Origin: Erythroxylum novogranatense
Lineage: Eukaryota; Streptophyta; Magnoliopsida; Malpighiales; Erythroxylaceae
Direction: 5' to 3'
DNA length: 64,000 nucleotides
Assembly: GCA_029891385.1 (NCBI GenBank)
Contig: CM057235.1
Coordinates: 14,250,001 to 14,314,000 of the forward strand
Part shown: in pieces, positions 49,403 to 61,763 of the stretch
How the letters are laid out: each line of letters starts with the position of its first letter
Position numbering within the stretch: position 1 is the stretch's first letter
Notes under the pieces: generated by a model
The model's database searches: none
Seen by the model: only the letters and a program-made list of their open reading frames with translations
What the model was told of the DNA's origin: nothing
Position numbers and translations under genes: made by a program

Positions 49403-52400
49403 ACTCCTCCCTCATAAAAAATTTTGTCCTCGAAATTCTTAGTCGACGTTTCACTATGACAGTTATCATATGTTCTTACGTTTCTCATACACTTTGTCAC
49501 TCAATGATTCACTTTTCACAAGATCACAGTAAACAACCTCAGTCAGTCCTTCAGTCACTTATTTGGCAAATCTTACTATCTTAACTATCTCATTATACTA
49601 TTTCAGAATAGACACCAACTTTCTTTCGGATGTTATGGATCAGGTCAATAATTCCGAACCTGTTCACTTATCACATTTTATCAATCCAATATCTTGTTCT
49701 CCAGTAATATGCAGACTAAAGTACACCGTACCAAAGTGGTACTTACAAAAAGACCCTTCGTCTCGTCTTTACCACTTCCCTTTCCTTTGATAGTTACACA
49801 GTGACACTTATGTCAACTTTACTATAACCGGTGATAATTTGCCTAACGCATTTATTCTTCATATTTCTTTGACTCTTAATCCAGATTCAATTTTCTTTTG
49901 ACATTCACTGTTCTTTATACATTTAATTCTATTTCATTTGTCCGATTCTGATTCACCGCACTAACCATGCAGCTTTCCTTTAGGTCACTCATTACATCAC
50001 AAGTATCTCGACTCAATGATGCACTTTTCCGTGTAATACAAACGTGTACAAATCCATCTTGTGATCACCATTAGTTTGATAATCATTCAGTCAAAACTAT
50101 ATAATGAGGTCGTATTCCTCTGTAGTCCAAACACTTAAGCACTTTTTCTATTGAATAGGAAATTCAAACCTCTACGCACTTAAATCTATAATCACTCCGT
50201 TCTATACCCGTAGTAACTCAATTTCACTCTTTGCATATTTAGACTCATCATAGGACTCACTACTTTAACTCTTGCATTCTTAACCTTTCTTACCTCTATC
50301 CAGTATCACTAGTTCTACAACCTCAATTTTCCAGAAACACTTCACAATCACCCATAATCTACTTGACATTTTTTTTTAAATCTCAATATCTGTAATTGAT
50401 CTATTGATTACAGCATTATTCGTTCCCTATTTGAGCTTAGTAGTCAGAATTGTCTGTTTATTTCAACATTGTCGGTATAGTAGTCATTTATGCCCGTCTT
50501 CTTCCTTGAAGTAACACAATATATTATTATAGGAGTCTAAAGTCTTCCATTTATCTTATACCAGTTTAACATATTGTCTCAGTTCATCATACACTGCCCA
50601 CTCTCCAAGGGAATGCTCATCAGCAGTATCAAATTCCTCCATTATTCTTTTACTTTTCACTGTTAAACACTTTCAAACGCATTCCATCGATAATCATAGT
50701 CACTACCATTTGCTTACTTCGCATCATTCCCTCTTGAACTTTCCCATACATCACCAAACATCATTCAATTCATTCAGTCCACAATTAGTGTATTTACAAT
50801 CCCTTTATGAAGATAACACTACATCACGTCATTGTCAGTTTTCCTTTAGGACTTCTTGTCTCTATTCATTTTCTCCTTTCAAATGATTTCCTTTCATTCA
50901 CATCGATGTATGCCAATACCTAGTCATCCGTACTTGGACTTCCATCCATTCCACTTCATTTGAGTATTCCACTTCACAGTTCGGGACTATTTTATTCTTA
51001 GTTTCAAATCTAGATTTCCCAACAGTTTTGCATCACATATGGAGCTCTATTCACTTCATATTGCAATAAAATCGCCTCAATTTAAAATGCCACTTATGTC
51101 GTTGGATACTCTACATTTCCGTACACACAATGCAGATAACCTCAGTTGTATGTTTCCCTTGTTATGTAAAGCTTCTATTGAGATATGACTCAATTTCACT
51201 TTTGATTTCATCCATACTTCTTTTCGTTTGACCATTAGTTTTGATACCATCTTTATACTGTTCACGAAAGTCTCGTCAGCCAATTAGTGTCCCTAATTGC
51301 TTGTCAATCATTCTTAACTCTACGCACTATCTCAGTCAGAACAATTTTATGCCATAATTTAAAGATCAGAACATTCTTTGCACTAAGGTTCCGTGTGACA
51401 GTCACCTAAACACTTTCTTTAACACTTAGTTAGTAATCTACACCTCAGCAGATTTTTTTTATTATTTGTTTTTTTTAATCCGGAACCCAATTAGTAACCT
51501 ATACAATTCAGACTTCCATAAAATCCTTTCCGTTTATGCTAATCCTCGAATAAAGGACTCATACAGGTGCATTCAGTCCTCCTATGTCTTACTTTAACCT
51601 ATTATGAACATTACACTTATAGCCATTCACCGATCATCACCTCTGTTATTTCCATGTATTTTTCACTTACGTTTTATTAATCATGATCAACTTTACTGTC
51701 CAATAGATACTCCCAACGGTAAATCGACTTAAATGTGACAACTCTTTTCATATCATATATCACTATCATTGTCTCATTTTCCACGTATCATTGAACTATA
51801 TTTCTCATCATTTTATTTCCATATTCATCACGTGCAAGCTTGACCTTGTGAGGTCATAACAACTGACTTATACACCGTCATCTCCTTATTACTACGCCTC
51901 TTTATTTTCCTCAAACAGCCTATGATAAGGTATTCACGGTCCAATAATACCCACAAGATCGTTGATACAACTCCACTGTATGTCCATCCATTTATCTAGT
52001 TACCCATCCATTTTTCATTTCTGTGTCCAAATCCACATATTCCACCAATCCAGAATTTTCCAATGTACAATCAGTAGAAATTATCAATCTGTCTTTTTCC
52101 CTTACGATCTTATTATGCTGATTTCCAAACTCTCAACACAATATTCGCATAACCATTTCAGTCTCACGCTTATGCGTTCAAGATCATTCCCATTTCACGA
52201 GTTCATTTCAGTTTATCTGTACACTTTTGTCTCACCATTTCCACTTACCCTACTAGGCACTAGGCACTAGGCACCTTACTCGTTCAGTTCTTTCAGTTAT
52301 TTCAGTTCTAGGTAGACCGTTACGACACACTATTGATCTTATTGCAATCTCGCTATCATCATCTACCTATGATATCTACTGATATCGAACACAAATGCAG

Positions 52401-52945
52401 TGGATCAATATCTGCCTGATCAGACCATCTACGTTTTACTCAGTTCCAATGTTTCCCATTTCATCACATATACAGTCAGAGCTCTAATTACTTCATCACT
52501 TACTTTCACATAAGCCTACTATAACCAGTATGTTTCTTATATCTACAGAGGACCTCTCCAAGTTCTAGACATGTTCATTTTTCTGTCACCGTAATATTGC
52601 CACATTAATCAGGGGGCTCAGTTTGATATCAATTCTTTCCTTAATCAGTCTAGGCCAACATAGTCATTCTAACCATAGTACATTATAATTCTCATTATCG
52701 ATGTTTCCTTTTTCCCCTTCTCAATTGCTCATACCCTTTCATGGGTTCACATTCTAATACCTTCTCACTTTTCTCACACTTAATCACGTAACACATGTTC
52801 ACACGTAGGATTTCTACTAGTGCGACTTTGACTGGGGATCAGTTACTACGGTCTGCAACGACACGACTCAAATGCATGCAACTTAACCTATGTTTCAGAC
52901 TGTGCCCAGATAAATTTGTATTGCTGGGCTCTGATACCACCTAAA
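49403..52945 (-). other. Element B internal region, non-coding
   Basis: 3.5 kb between polypurine tract and primer binding site. The longest open frames are 102 aa (plus strand) and 68 aa, without motifs. The plus strand is pyrimidine-rich, so the element RNA is purine-rich. Minus-strand AATTTCGAGGACAAAATTTT beside the polypurine tract resembles the decayed pol tail of gypsy elements. No capsid, protease, RT, RNase H or integrase motif was recognised on either strand. Confidence 0.85.
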
Positions 52946-53746
52946 TGTAACACCCCACTCCCGCAAGACCCGAACCCGACATCGATGGTGATATCCGAGT
53001 CCGTGCCCCGCGAGGGTGGCGTGCTACATCACTCAGTCCAAAAACTCATTATAAATATTTTTTTATTACATATGGACGCAAACACCCACACATACATATG
53101 ATAACATATGCGGAAACAATTATAACCAATTCAATGGCCTTGGGCCCTTTTCATAAATACAATTAATTCCAGTCTGTTGACTTTACAAACTGACTTATTC
53201 AATAATACAGAATATCAGAAAATAAAAATAAACTAATGCAGATACAAACTGATCCCGACCTCTACCTTTTCCTTGCTTAAAGTACTCCCGTGTCAAACGG
53301 GGTATTCTTCAAGACCTGAAAAATAGATGCAAATTTTTGGGTGAGTTTTGCGAACTCAGTGAGAAACCATCATCGATGGTTCACCCAATTTATACATTAC
53401 GCGAATAGCGTACGGATTATCACAATTGCACATTCAGAATATCATATGGCAATTTACAGATTTTCACAACAGCATAATCAGAAAGAATTTAAAGTAGTAT
53501 AACAAAAATGCAAGGCATATTGCCTCTTTCCCAATCCAAAAGTCACTTTAATGTATACTTACTCAAATACATGACATTTTCATTTTATTTCAATGATTCA
53601 AAGCTTTTCCCAATTCACAAGATTATCAAATACATGTATAACATTTTCTATTTCTTCCCATTTAGATTATGTGTTGTGATCGAGCTACCAGATCGTCCCA
53701 ATCCGCCCATTAGTCGGTGAGCCTATGGCTCGAATCGTCCTTTCGG

Positions 53747-53945
53747 GCTCATTAAGCATTGAACATAAAGCTCGATGGTCCTTTCGGCTCATTAAGCATT
53801 GAGCATAAAGCTCGGGCGGTCTCTTTCGCTCATTAAGCATTGAGCATAAAGCTCGACCGTCCTTTCGGGCTCATTAAGCATTGAGCATAAAGCTCGAATC
53901 TGTCCTTTCGGGCTCATTAAATGTTGATCATATAGCTTTCGTGGC
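53747..53945. repeat. Shrunken copy of the 44-bp tandem repeat
   Basis: The same units as at 46109-46360, but most have lost several bases each, for example CTCTGGACGGTCCCTTTCGG becomes CTCGATGGTCCTTTCGG. Unit spacing is 38-42 bp instead of a constant 44. Confidence 0.85.
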
Positions 53946-54727
53946 GGCTCCAAATACAATCATATCAATTAATCTGCATGTAATTCATTTATTACAATTC
54001 TACCATATCACATTGAAAGTCAAAACCAATTTATCGAAACAAACAATTAACACTTCAATATCAATTTCCCATTCCCTCGGACCTTTGTTCTGAGATCTCA
54101 AACGTAATCATTCACAAATAGTTACACACAATTAGCACTTCAATAACAAGTTCCCAATACTTCGGACACCTATGGTCCGAAATCAATCAAAAGCAAACAC
54201 ACATAATCCCTCCATTGTCTCCACATGGCATAACCACATAATTTTCATCACATATAGATTGAGGAACCAACTAGGTTACTCACCGCATTCCGAGCTAATA
54301 TCTGGAAGTCTCAGTAACGTCGGTAGATCGACGCTCCAAATGTGCCTCTATAATAATCAGAAAATATAACCATTACCACTTGTCCAATCAAAACTATTTA
54401 ATAATGCATATGAAGCAATTTGTAGGTGCACAATGCATGTTCATGATATTCCCGGCCTTAATCCAATATTTTTCAACAATAAAAATCCATAGAAAAATTA
54501 GAAATTCAATGGTGCTGACGACACTCAATTTGGACTTCTATAGGTCCCCGATTAAATAAAACAGTGATGAAATACCCATTTCCCGAACACCCGTCAATTT
54601 TCCGTCCAAAAATTCTCAATTTTCCATGAAATGAAATTCAATGTTTCACGAATCCGATGCCTCAAGAATCAGGTCAATCGGATGTCGAACGGAAAAGTTA
54701 TGAGCAAAAGAAGGAAAAATATACGAT

Positions 54728-54855
54728 CCTAGTCGACTAGTCAGAGGTTATAGTCGACTAGTGCAGGAAAAATACATGTTCTAGTCGACTAGCACAGTTA
54801 TAGTCGACTGGTTTAAGAATCCTAGTCGACTAGTGCAGTTTATAGTCGACTAGTC
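54728..54855. repeat. AGTCGACTA palindrome array (element B 5' LTR)
   Basis: Six GTCGAC-centred units, almost base-for-base the same as at 47144-47272. Confidence 0.92.
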
Positions 54856-57800
54856 TTATTAAAATGACAAATCTGAAACCCTTTCGTCTGACATGCCAAC
54901 TTGTTTAGGCCATAACTTCCTACTCCGAATTCCAAATTAGTCAAACTTGGTGTCTATTTCATAGAGAAAAGAGAGATCTACAAGTTTTATGCAAGACACA
55001 ACAGCCAATTTCACCTCTAAGGATGTCAAAAATGCAATCAAAGTTACTGCCCAGTCAATGGGTTCTAAAACAATACAATATCTTGTAAATTCAATAACTT
55101 CTCATTTCCTTTGTAAGAAATTACACAATAAATATTATCAGAAATATCCCAATGTTATCTACAACTTTCATGAACAATCCAAAGTCAAATTCAATTTTTA
55201 ACTAGGTCAAATAATTCAATCAATGATGCTGCCCCAGAAATCACCCAATCTGGACAGTAATGTTCTATCAAGCATAACTCCCTGTACACAAGCCAAAAAA
55301 ATCACTCCCTTATACCATTGGAAAGATAAAACCACATACTTCAAGTTTCATGAAGAGTTTAAGAGCCAATTCCATCTGTAACTAATTCAGAATTGTTATA
55401 CAAGTTCCTGCCATGATCAGCAGTTAACACCTTTATGCAGGTTCAGGTTTTAAAAATTCATAACTCCCAAATCTGATCTCCAAAAATTACATGCTATAAA
55501 TCATTTTCAAGATAATTTCTTCCTCTACAACTCTTCAGAAGATCACTCAAGCCAATTCAATTCGGAGAAATTGAAAAAATTGCTTCTAATCAGAATATGC
55601 ACCAAACCCACTCTTAGTCTAGGTTTCACCAAATTTCTCAAAATCAGTCAATGGTTAAAAGGGAATATCTCCAAATATACATATCGAAAAATTACAAAAT
55701 CAGTGGGAATGGAAAGATAACTTAATAAGCTTCAACTTTCATTTAGACCATTTTCCATAACTCCATCTCAATTAATTTAGAAAAATCATCAAAACTAGAA
55801 GATCATTGGTTCGGTTACTGTTCACAGTAACCTCAACAGTAATTTTCCATGCCAAATTTCAACCTCTTAATGCTAAAACTAGACAACACCTATTTCACAC
55901 AAAATTGTAGCCAACAAGCCAAAGTTTCATTTGGCACAAACCTCACCTCATTTACATAACGACACAATTAGTTATGCTCAAATCAGTGTACTAGGCCAAA
56001 ATCAATTTTCCAGCTTTCATCTTCAACTTAAATCCTATCACTTCTAATACCAAATCCACATGCATAAGCATCCTAATGGACAAGAAATCAGTCACTAGAT
56101 CATTCATACATTCACTTGAACATAAATCTCCAAAATTCCATGACATTAATGCACATAAAAATTACAATAAATGCTTCTAACAACCATATGGAAAAACATA
56201 ATGAAAGCTTAGCATAAACCTTACCTAATCAAGCTTTTCCACTTCAATTCTCCAAGTTTTTCCCAAATCTCTACCTTCCACTCACACCCTTCCACAATCA
56301 CCATCATAGAAAGAAGGGGAGCACTTCAAGTAGAGGAAGAGTAGCAAAACAAATCAAAAAAGAGAAAGAGGGAGAAGGGGTGCTACGACCATGGAGGAGG
56401 AGGAAGCTTCAAGAATTATCTTCTTTTCTTTTCAAGTGTGCAAGTGTCGTATGAGAAAGGAGGGAGCAAGACAGAACCAATAAATGCCTTAAGACACTTG
56501 GCATGTTTCTAAAAAAAACAACAAAATAAGGAAAGGACAAAATATATAATAGGATTTCCTTAATTTGACCCATTCAATTCCAATGGCCCTCATTTCACTT
56601 CCAAAATAATATACCCAATATTGACGTGCCATTGGGTAGCAATTTTAGCTACCGAAAAACAACCGGTTCGTCACTTGGCGGTTTCTCCGGAAAATTCCAA
56701 AAAAATTTTCAAAAATCTCCTAAAATAGAAAACTCACTATGGCTCACTCAGAATAATTTTTCACACACAATAATCACGTTAATCACAATAAAATGCCGTT
56801 TAGGCCCAAATATCGGGAATATCATGAATGCATGTACAGTAATTGCATGTGCATAATTTCATTGTTTGACCAATACCAGTATGCATAACATTATCCAATT
56901 AGTCCTAATCATTCTCGACCATTGACAAATTACTATTTTACCCTTCCTATCGGGGGTGGGATGTTACACCTTATGCCAAAGAACAGCCCCTCTCTTTTAT
57001 ATGGCCATGTCATTAAACTCAATTGTTTCTTATTGTCTTAATTTCATAATGACACCAAAATCATTTAATTTGGTGTATTACATTAAAAGTTATAGTCCAA
57101 ACATTTCCAGTTATTCATATGCTAAAACATTTTCCTGCACTTTATTTCCATCCGAAAATTGATATTCTTAAAGACAAAATTGAAACTAGATTTCTTCATA
57201 ACAATTGTAGTCCTATTTATCTAGTTTAATCCAAATCAAGAATAACCTCATTTGGATAACTAGAGCAAAAGTTATGGCCAAAATACATTCAGATCTTACT
57301 AATCCATGACTGAACACTAAAACCCGAATTCAATTCAGAAATTGAAAGTCTTAGGGGCTAAATTGAAATTTAATTTTTTCATATGACTTGTAGCCCCTTG
57401 TCTCTATTTTATTTTTCCTCAAGAGTCAATTTAGTCGGATCTCCACAGATCCCGAATTTTGCAAAAGACTGAACCATGTTCAGAAATTTATCTAACTCAC
57501 TTTGATTAAGTCAATTTCCCTCCATTTAATCTCAAAACAAATCATAAATTTCCCATGAGGATGTATATAATTATATTAGGAATCCAACGCTTTGAAAATC
57601 AAGTCAATCAGATGTCGAACGGAAAAGATATAAGTAAAAGATTGTACAAGGTTCGATGAGGAAGGAAAATAGCAAAATCAGAAGGAAACAAATCGTTCCA
57701 AGCATCATAAGACGTGAGCGTATTCCAAGAAAATCACCTTAGCCATTATTGGTTCATCTTCTTTATCTAATACCAAACATGAAGCTCTATATCTCTAGAC

Positions 57801-58216
57801 CATTCTGAAGTAAGAATCATCTCAATCGGAGCTCTACGGCTCAAGATTTGCTTAAAAATCCAACGTATGTTCATAACCCCGTTATGCTCTTCCAATTGAC
57901 CTCTCAATATCTTTCAATCACACTCTTTTAATTCAACTCCAAATGATACAAATTTTGATTTAGAGGTAGAAAAACATGTTAGAAATCTAACGCCTCAAGA
58001 ATCACCTCAATCGAAGGTCGGACGAAAGAGTTATGGCCCAACAAACCCAACATGTCCATGTTCTGATTCTGATCGAACATGCTTTGGCGCAAATGCCATA
58101 ACTCTCACTATAGATGTCGGATTGACTTCATTTTTGTACTGTTAGAAATTAGGCATCTAGTTCTAAAACTTTAATGAAGACAAAAATTTGAAAATCGGTC
58201 GTTAAGAGATCCAAAA

Positions 58217-58330
58217 CACACGGACCGTGTGAAATTACCCTGTCAGGCCGTGTAAATTTCGGTTGAAATTGTGTTCCTGCGCTGGAAAATACACGGCCTG
58301 TGTAAATTCACACGGGTAGACCGTGTAACT
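58217..58330. repeat. CACACGG/CCGTGTG palindrome array (element A 5' LTR)
   Basis: Second copy of the 41767-41886 array. The leading CACACGGACCGTGTG unit is unchanged; later units carry substitutions. Confidence 0.85.
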
Positions 58331-59056
58331 TTCGGGTGAAACAAATTTTCACCCTCCAAGACCCCTCCAAAGGGTCCTAAATCTATCCTAACTTCTTCTA
58401 TACTCATAATCTTGCCAAAATCCACTCTTTCGGGTCCAAGATTCACTTCACAAACTCCAAAGGTTTGGGAATTTCGTTTACCACGACATCCTAGCTTGTA
58501 ATGAGCATAAATCTCTACTCTGATCTTGAAAACTTGCATACTTGTTATCGTTGGAAAGATAAAAGAACAAGCTACAACTTCAAAGAAGGAAACTTTGGCC
58601 AATTCTATTTCAATTATTCCTGAATTTCCCTTGAATCAGCATACACATTTTTATCCTCATGCAAAACTTAACATTCATCCCAACTTCACTTCTTCTATTA
58701 CAACCTCATTCCAGCAATTCAATTTGCCATTGGAATTCATCCAACACTCAACCTCAATTCATACGATTTCTTACATTCAATAGCATCTTGTCATTCACCA
58801 AGTTCTTCTCTTGCTTTTCCATAATATCTTACATATATAACCATAGTTCATGCTTAAAGTTTCTTAACTCATCATCCATACTTAATTCACATTCTAACTT
58901 CATAATCATCCATATACCAATTCATAATTCAAAGCCATACATAAACCCATATTTCATTAAGACACAATAACATCAATAACAAAATTTATATATACAAATA
59001 CTCATTTTATTTCGAGTAATAACTCTAAATTTCTACTTTAAGATCGGGGTCCAACA

Positions 59057-61763
59057 TGTGGCTAGCCCTAGCACTGTACGTATGGATGTCATTTTCACCA
59101 CTGGTGAAAATATCTCGTCAAAGTCAATACCCTTCTTTTGGTTGAATCCTTTAACTACTAATCTTGCTTTCAATCAAGGATGGTTATTGTTTTCTTCATG
59201 TTTGATTCTGAACACCCATTTATTCTTCAATGCTATTTTTCCTTCTAGCATCTTCACTAGCTTGAATGTTTTATTCTCAAGTAAGGATTTTATCTCGTCT
59301 TGCATGGCTTCTTTCCATTTCTTTTTGTGTTCATCATTCATGGCTTCATCAAAGCTTTCTATTTCTCCCCCATTAGTCGGCATTACATACTGATCAACTG
59401 GATATCTAGTAGATGGTTTTCTATTTCTACAAGATCTTCGTAATGGGACTGAAAAATCTTCAGGTGCTGGTGGTTGAATGTGAACACCATCATCATCCTC
59501 TGGTTCAACTTTGTTGGGGGCATCTGCATTATCAGCTTCTAGTTAATCATTCTGCACTTCATCTCCAACTTGTCTAGGCACCACTGTTAGAGGATTCAAT
59601 TGGAAGCTTATTGTTTCATGATCGGAGCTTGAAACTTCCTTCCCTGCCTTGTTGATATCTTCAATAATTTGATCTTCAACAAACATAGCATCATGACTCC
59701 TGATAAGTCTTTTCTGTACCAGATCATAAAACCTATAGCCAAATTGATCTTGACCATAGCCAATGAATACACAATGTCGTGTCTTGACATTAAGCTTTTT
59801 TTTCATCTTTAGGAATCTAGACAAAGACCTTGCAACCAATGACCTGCAAATGATAATAGGAAACATCCTTTCCTGACCACACCTTTTCTAGAACTTCATA
59901 TTGGAGAGGAACACATGGTGAATGATTTAATGCATACACAATTGCAAGTAAGGCTTCACCTCAAAATGCCTTAGGCAACTTTGAATGTGAAAGTAGACAT
60001 CTAACTCTTTCCATCAAAGTCATGTTCATCCTCTCAGCTACGCCATTTAATTGTGGTGTTTTTGGTAGTGTCATTTGATATCAAATACCACGCTCTTTAC
60101 AGTAAGCATTAAACAATCCGATGTACTCTTCGCCATTGTCTATCTGAATGCACTTTAGTTTCTTACCAATTTGTCTCTTAACTGAGGCGTGAAATTGTTT
60201 GAACACATATAGAACTTGATCTTTTGTATTCAAAGTATAGACCCACATTTTCCTGGAATGATCATCAATAAAAGTCACAAAGTACTGTGCATTACCAAGT
60301 GACTTTGGCAATGGTCCACATAATTCTAAGTGAATCAGATCTAGAGCATTCTTCATTCTAGATGGAGGACAATTTTGGAAAGAAACCTTGTTTTGTTTCC
60401 CTTCTAAACAATTTGCACATTTCTTTTGAAATATCTGATTTAGACCAGATAGCATATTCCTTTTTACAAGTTGAGCCATCCCTTTCTCACCAATGTGGCC
60501 TAATCTTTTATGCCACAAATCAACTGTATTATCATTCTCCACTATATTGACAACATCACTGGAGAGCTTTGTCTACATCATATACAATCTTGAGTGCTTC
60601 TGACCTCTGACCACTACTAAGGAGCCCTTAGTAAGCTTCCATTTTTTATTTTCAAAAGTATTTCGGAAACCTTCATCTTTTAGCCTGTTTATAGAAATCA
60701 AGTTCAGATGTATATCAGGAATGTACCTGACATTTTTTAGCAACAGTCTTGAACCATTCGCTGTTTCTAAAGAAACATTTCCTTTTCCAACAACATTTGA
60801 CATATTTCCATTTGCCATCTTAACAACGACATAATTCCCATGTGTCTAAGATGAGAAAAAGTGTATGTGATATGTAACATGAATAGTAGCTTCACTATCA
60901 ACTATCCAACTTGTTTCTTGCGATAGTAGGCTGACTATCTTTGTATCAATAATAAGGTTGAATATATCATCAATGTTACTTTCTTCATCATCACTGCTTT
61001 CTTCTTTCTTCACATCTTTGCCTTTTTCTCTCTTCAACTTTCAGCAATGTTATTTTTTCTTGCAGTAATGGCATTTCACATTTGCATAACTGTTTGACTT
61101 TCCTCTACTCTTGTCTCTAGACTTTGGACCTCTGGATTGACTCCTTCCTCTATTTTCTGTAAGTCGAATATCTAAATGTGATGAAGAGGTTGCATACTGT
61201 GATTTACATCTCATCTTTTCATTTAGTATATTGTTTTTAACAGACTCTATATTTAATACACCAATTGGTGCAGTATTTGTCAAAGACACCTTCAAAGTCT
61301 CCCAAGACTCTAGTAATAAAGCTAGCACCATTAGAGCAATCACCTCGTTATCAAACTTTATGCCCATCTTTGATAACTGATTAACCATCCCTTCTATATT
61401 GTTTAAATGATTAGTTACAGAAGTACCCTCCTGGTATTTTACCTGCATCAATTTTGTTAAATAAAACAATTTGTTGTTGTTGGTCTTTGAAGTATACAAC
61501 TGCTCCAGCTTATTTCACAGTGTTCTTGTGTGAGTCTCATTACAAATGTGATTGTACACATTATCATCGACAAACTGTCGAATATAACCATACGCTCGTT
61601 CACGGTTAAACTCCTAATCGTCGTTGGACATCTCCTCCAGTTTAGTTGTCAAAAATACCGACAAATGCATCTTTGTAATCATCAAGAGATCCTTCATCTT
61701 GGTTTGCCACATATGGTAGTTAATACTATTTAGATTGATCATTTTGCTCGTCTTCACCTCCAT
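59057..61763 (-). pseudogene. Copia gag-protease-integrase-RT N-terminal half, broken
   Basis: The start codon is at 61763. Gag reads NLNSINYHMWQTKMKDLL and onward to a truncated zinc knuckle (CHYC, then stop codons near 61049). Protease carries WIVDSEATIHVT, where the usual DSGA/T motif has Glu in place of Gly (60846-61037). The pre-integrase HKRLGHIGEKG..CANCLEGKQ and integrase core follow (60542-60081). FVTFIDDHSRKMWVY and IDNGEEY are present, but the first catalytic Asp (usually HSDxCGP) reads HLELCGP. A frameshift lies between 60081 and 59866. Then KTRHCVFIGYG (integrase tail), KWKEAMQDEIKSL and [11 protein letters not shown] of RT, which stops at the element A junction (59062). In-frame stops occur in gag, and TGA ends the integrase frame at 60081. 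Confidence 0.93.

Larger units (their letters stand above)
45303..56968 (-). mobile_element. Element B: LARD-type non-autonomous LTR retrotransposon
   Basis: 3' LTR 45303-49402 (4100 bp), internal 49403-52945 (3543 bp), 5' LTR 52946-56968 (4023 bp). Tips are TGTAACACCCCACTCCCGC and GGGGTGGGATGTTACA. Target duplication CCTTA (45298-45302, 56969-56973). The minus-strand primer binding site TGGTATCAGAGCCC (52939-52926) matches initiator Met tRNA, and the polypurine tract is TGAGGGAGGAGT (49414-49403). No gag-pol frames. LTR and interior sizes fit the LARD class (long LTRs, ~3.5-kb non-coding interior). In one 720-base stretch I counted about 20 differences between the LTRs. Confidence 0.96.
52946..56968 (-). 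repeat. Element B 5' LTR (4023 bp)
   Basis: Co-linear with 45303-49402. The shorter length is partly due to clustered small deletions at 53690-53950. It carries the second copies of the hairpin block (53337-53388), 44-bp-type repeats (53747-53945) and AGTCGACT array (54728-54855). Confidence 0.94.
37730..59056 (-). mobile_element. Element A: non-autonomous LTR retrotransposon with giant LTRs
   Basis: 3' LTR 37730-42602 (4873 bp); internal region 42603-43162 (560 bp); 5' LTR 43163-59056, which nets about 4.2 kb once element B and its duplication are removed. Tips are TGTTGGGACC and GGGGTCCAACA. Target duplication TGTGG (37725-37729, 59057-59061). Minus-strand primer binding site TGGTATCAGAG (43158-43148) and polypurine tract AAGAGGGGGAGAAA (42616-42603) are intact. 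No gag-pol. Minus-strand GAATTTCGAGGACGAAATTC just before the polypurine tract resembles the pol tail of plant gypsy elements. It therefore looks like a LARD-like gypsy derivative, but with an unusually short interior. Confidence 0.95.
43163..59056 (-). repeat. Element A 5' LTR, interrupted by element B
   Basis: Pieces 43163-45302 and 56969-59056 align in order with 37730-42602. Relative to the 3' LTR it lacks blocks corresponding to about 39050-39360, 39745-39950 and 40400-40570. The remaining sequence differs by a few per cent by eye. Confidence 0.93.

Noticed and set aside
59174..59393. 111-aa plus-strand frame
   Set aside because: Antisense shadow of the copia RT N-terminal region, which is recognisable on the minus strand.
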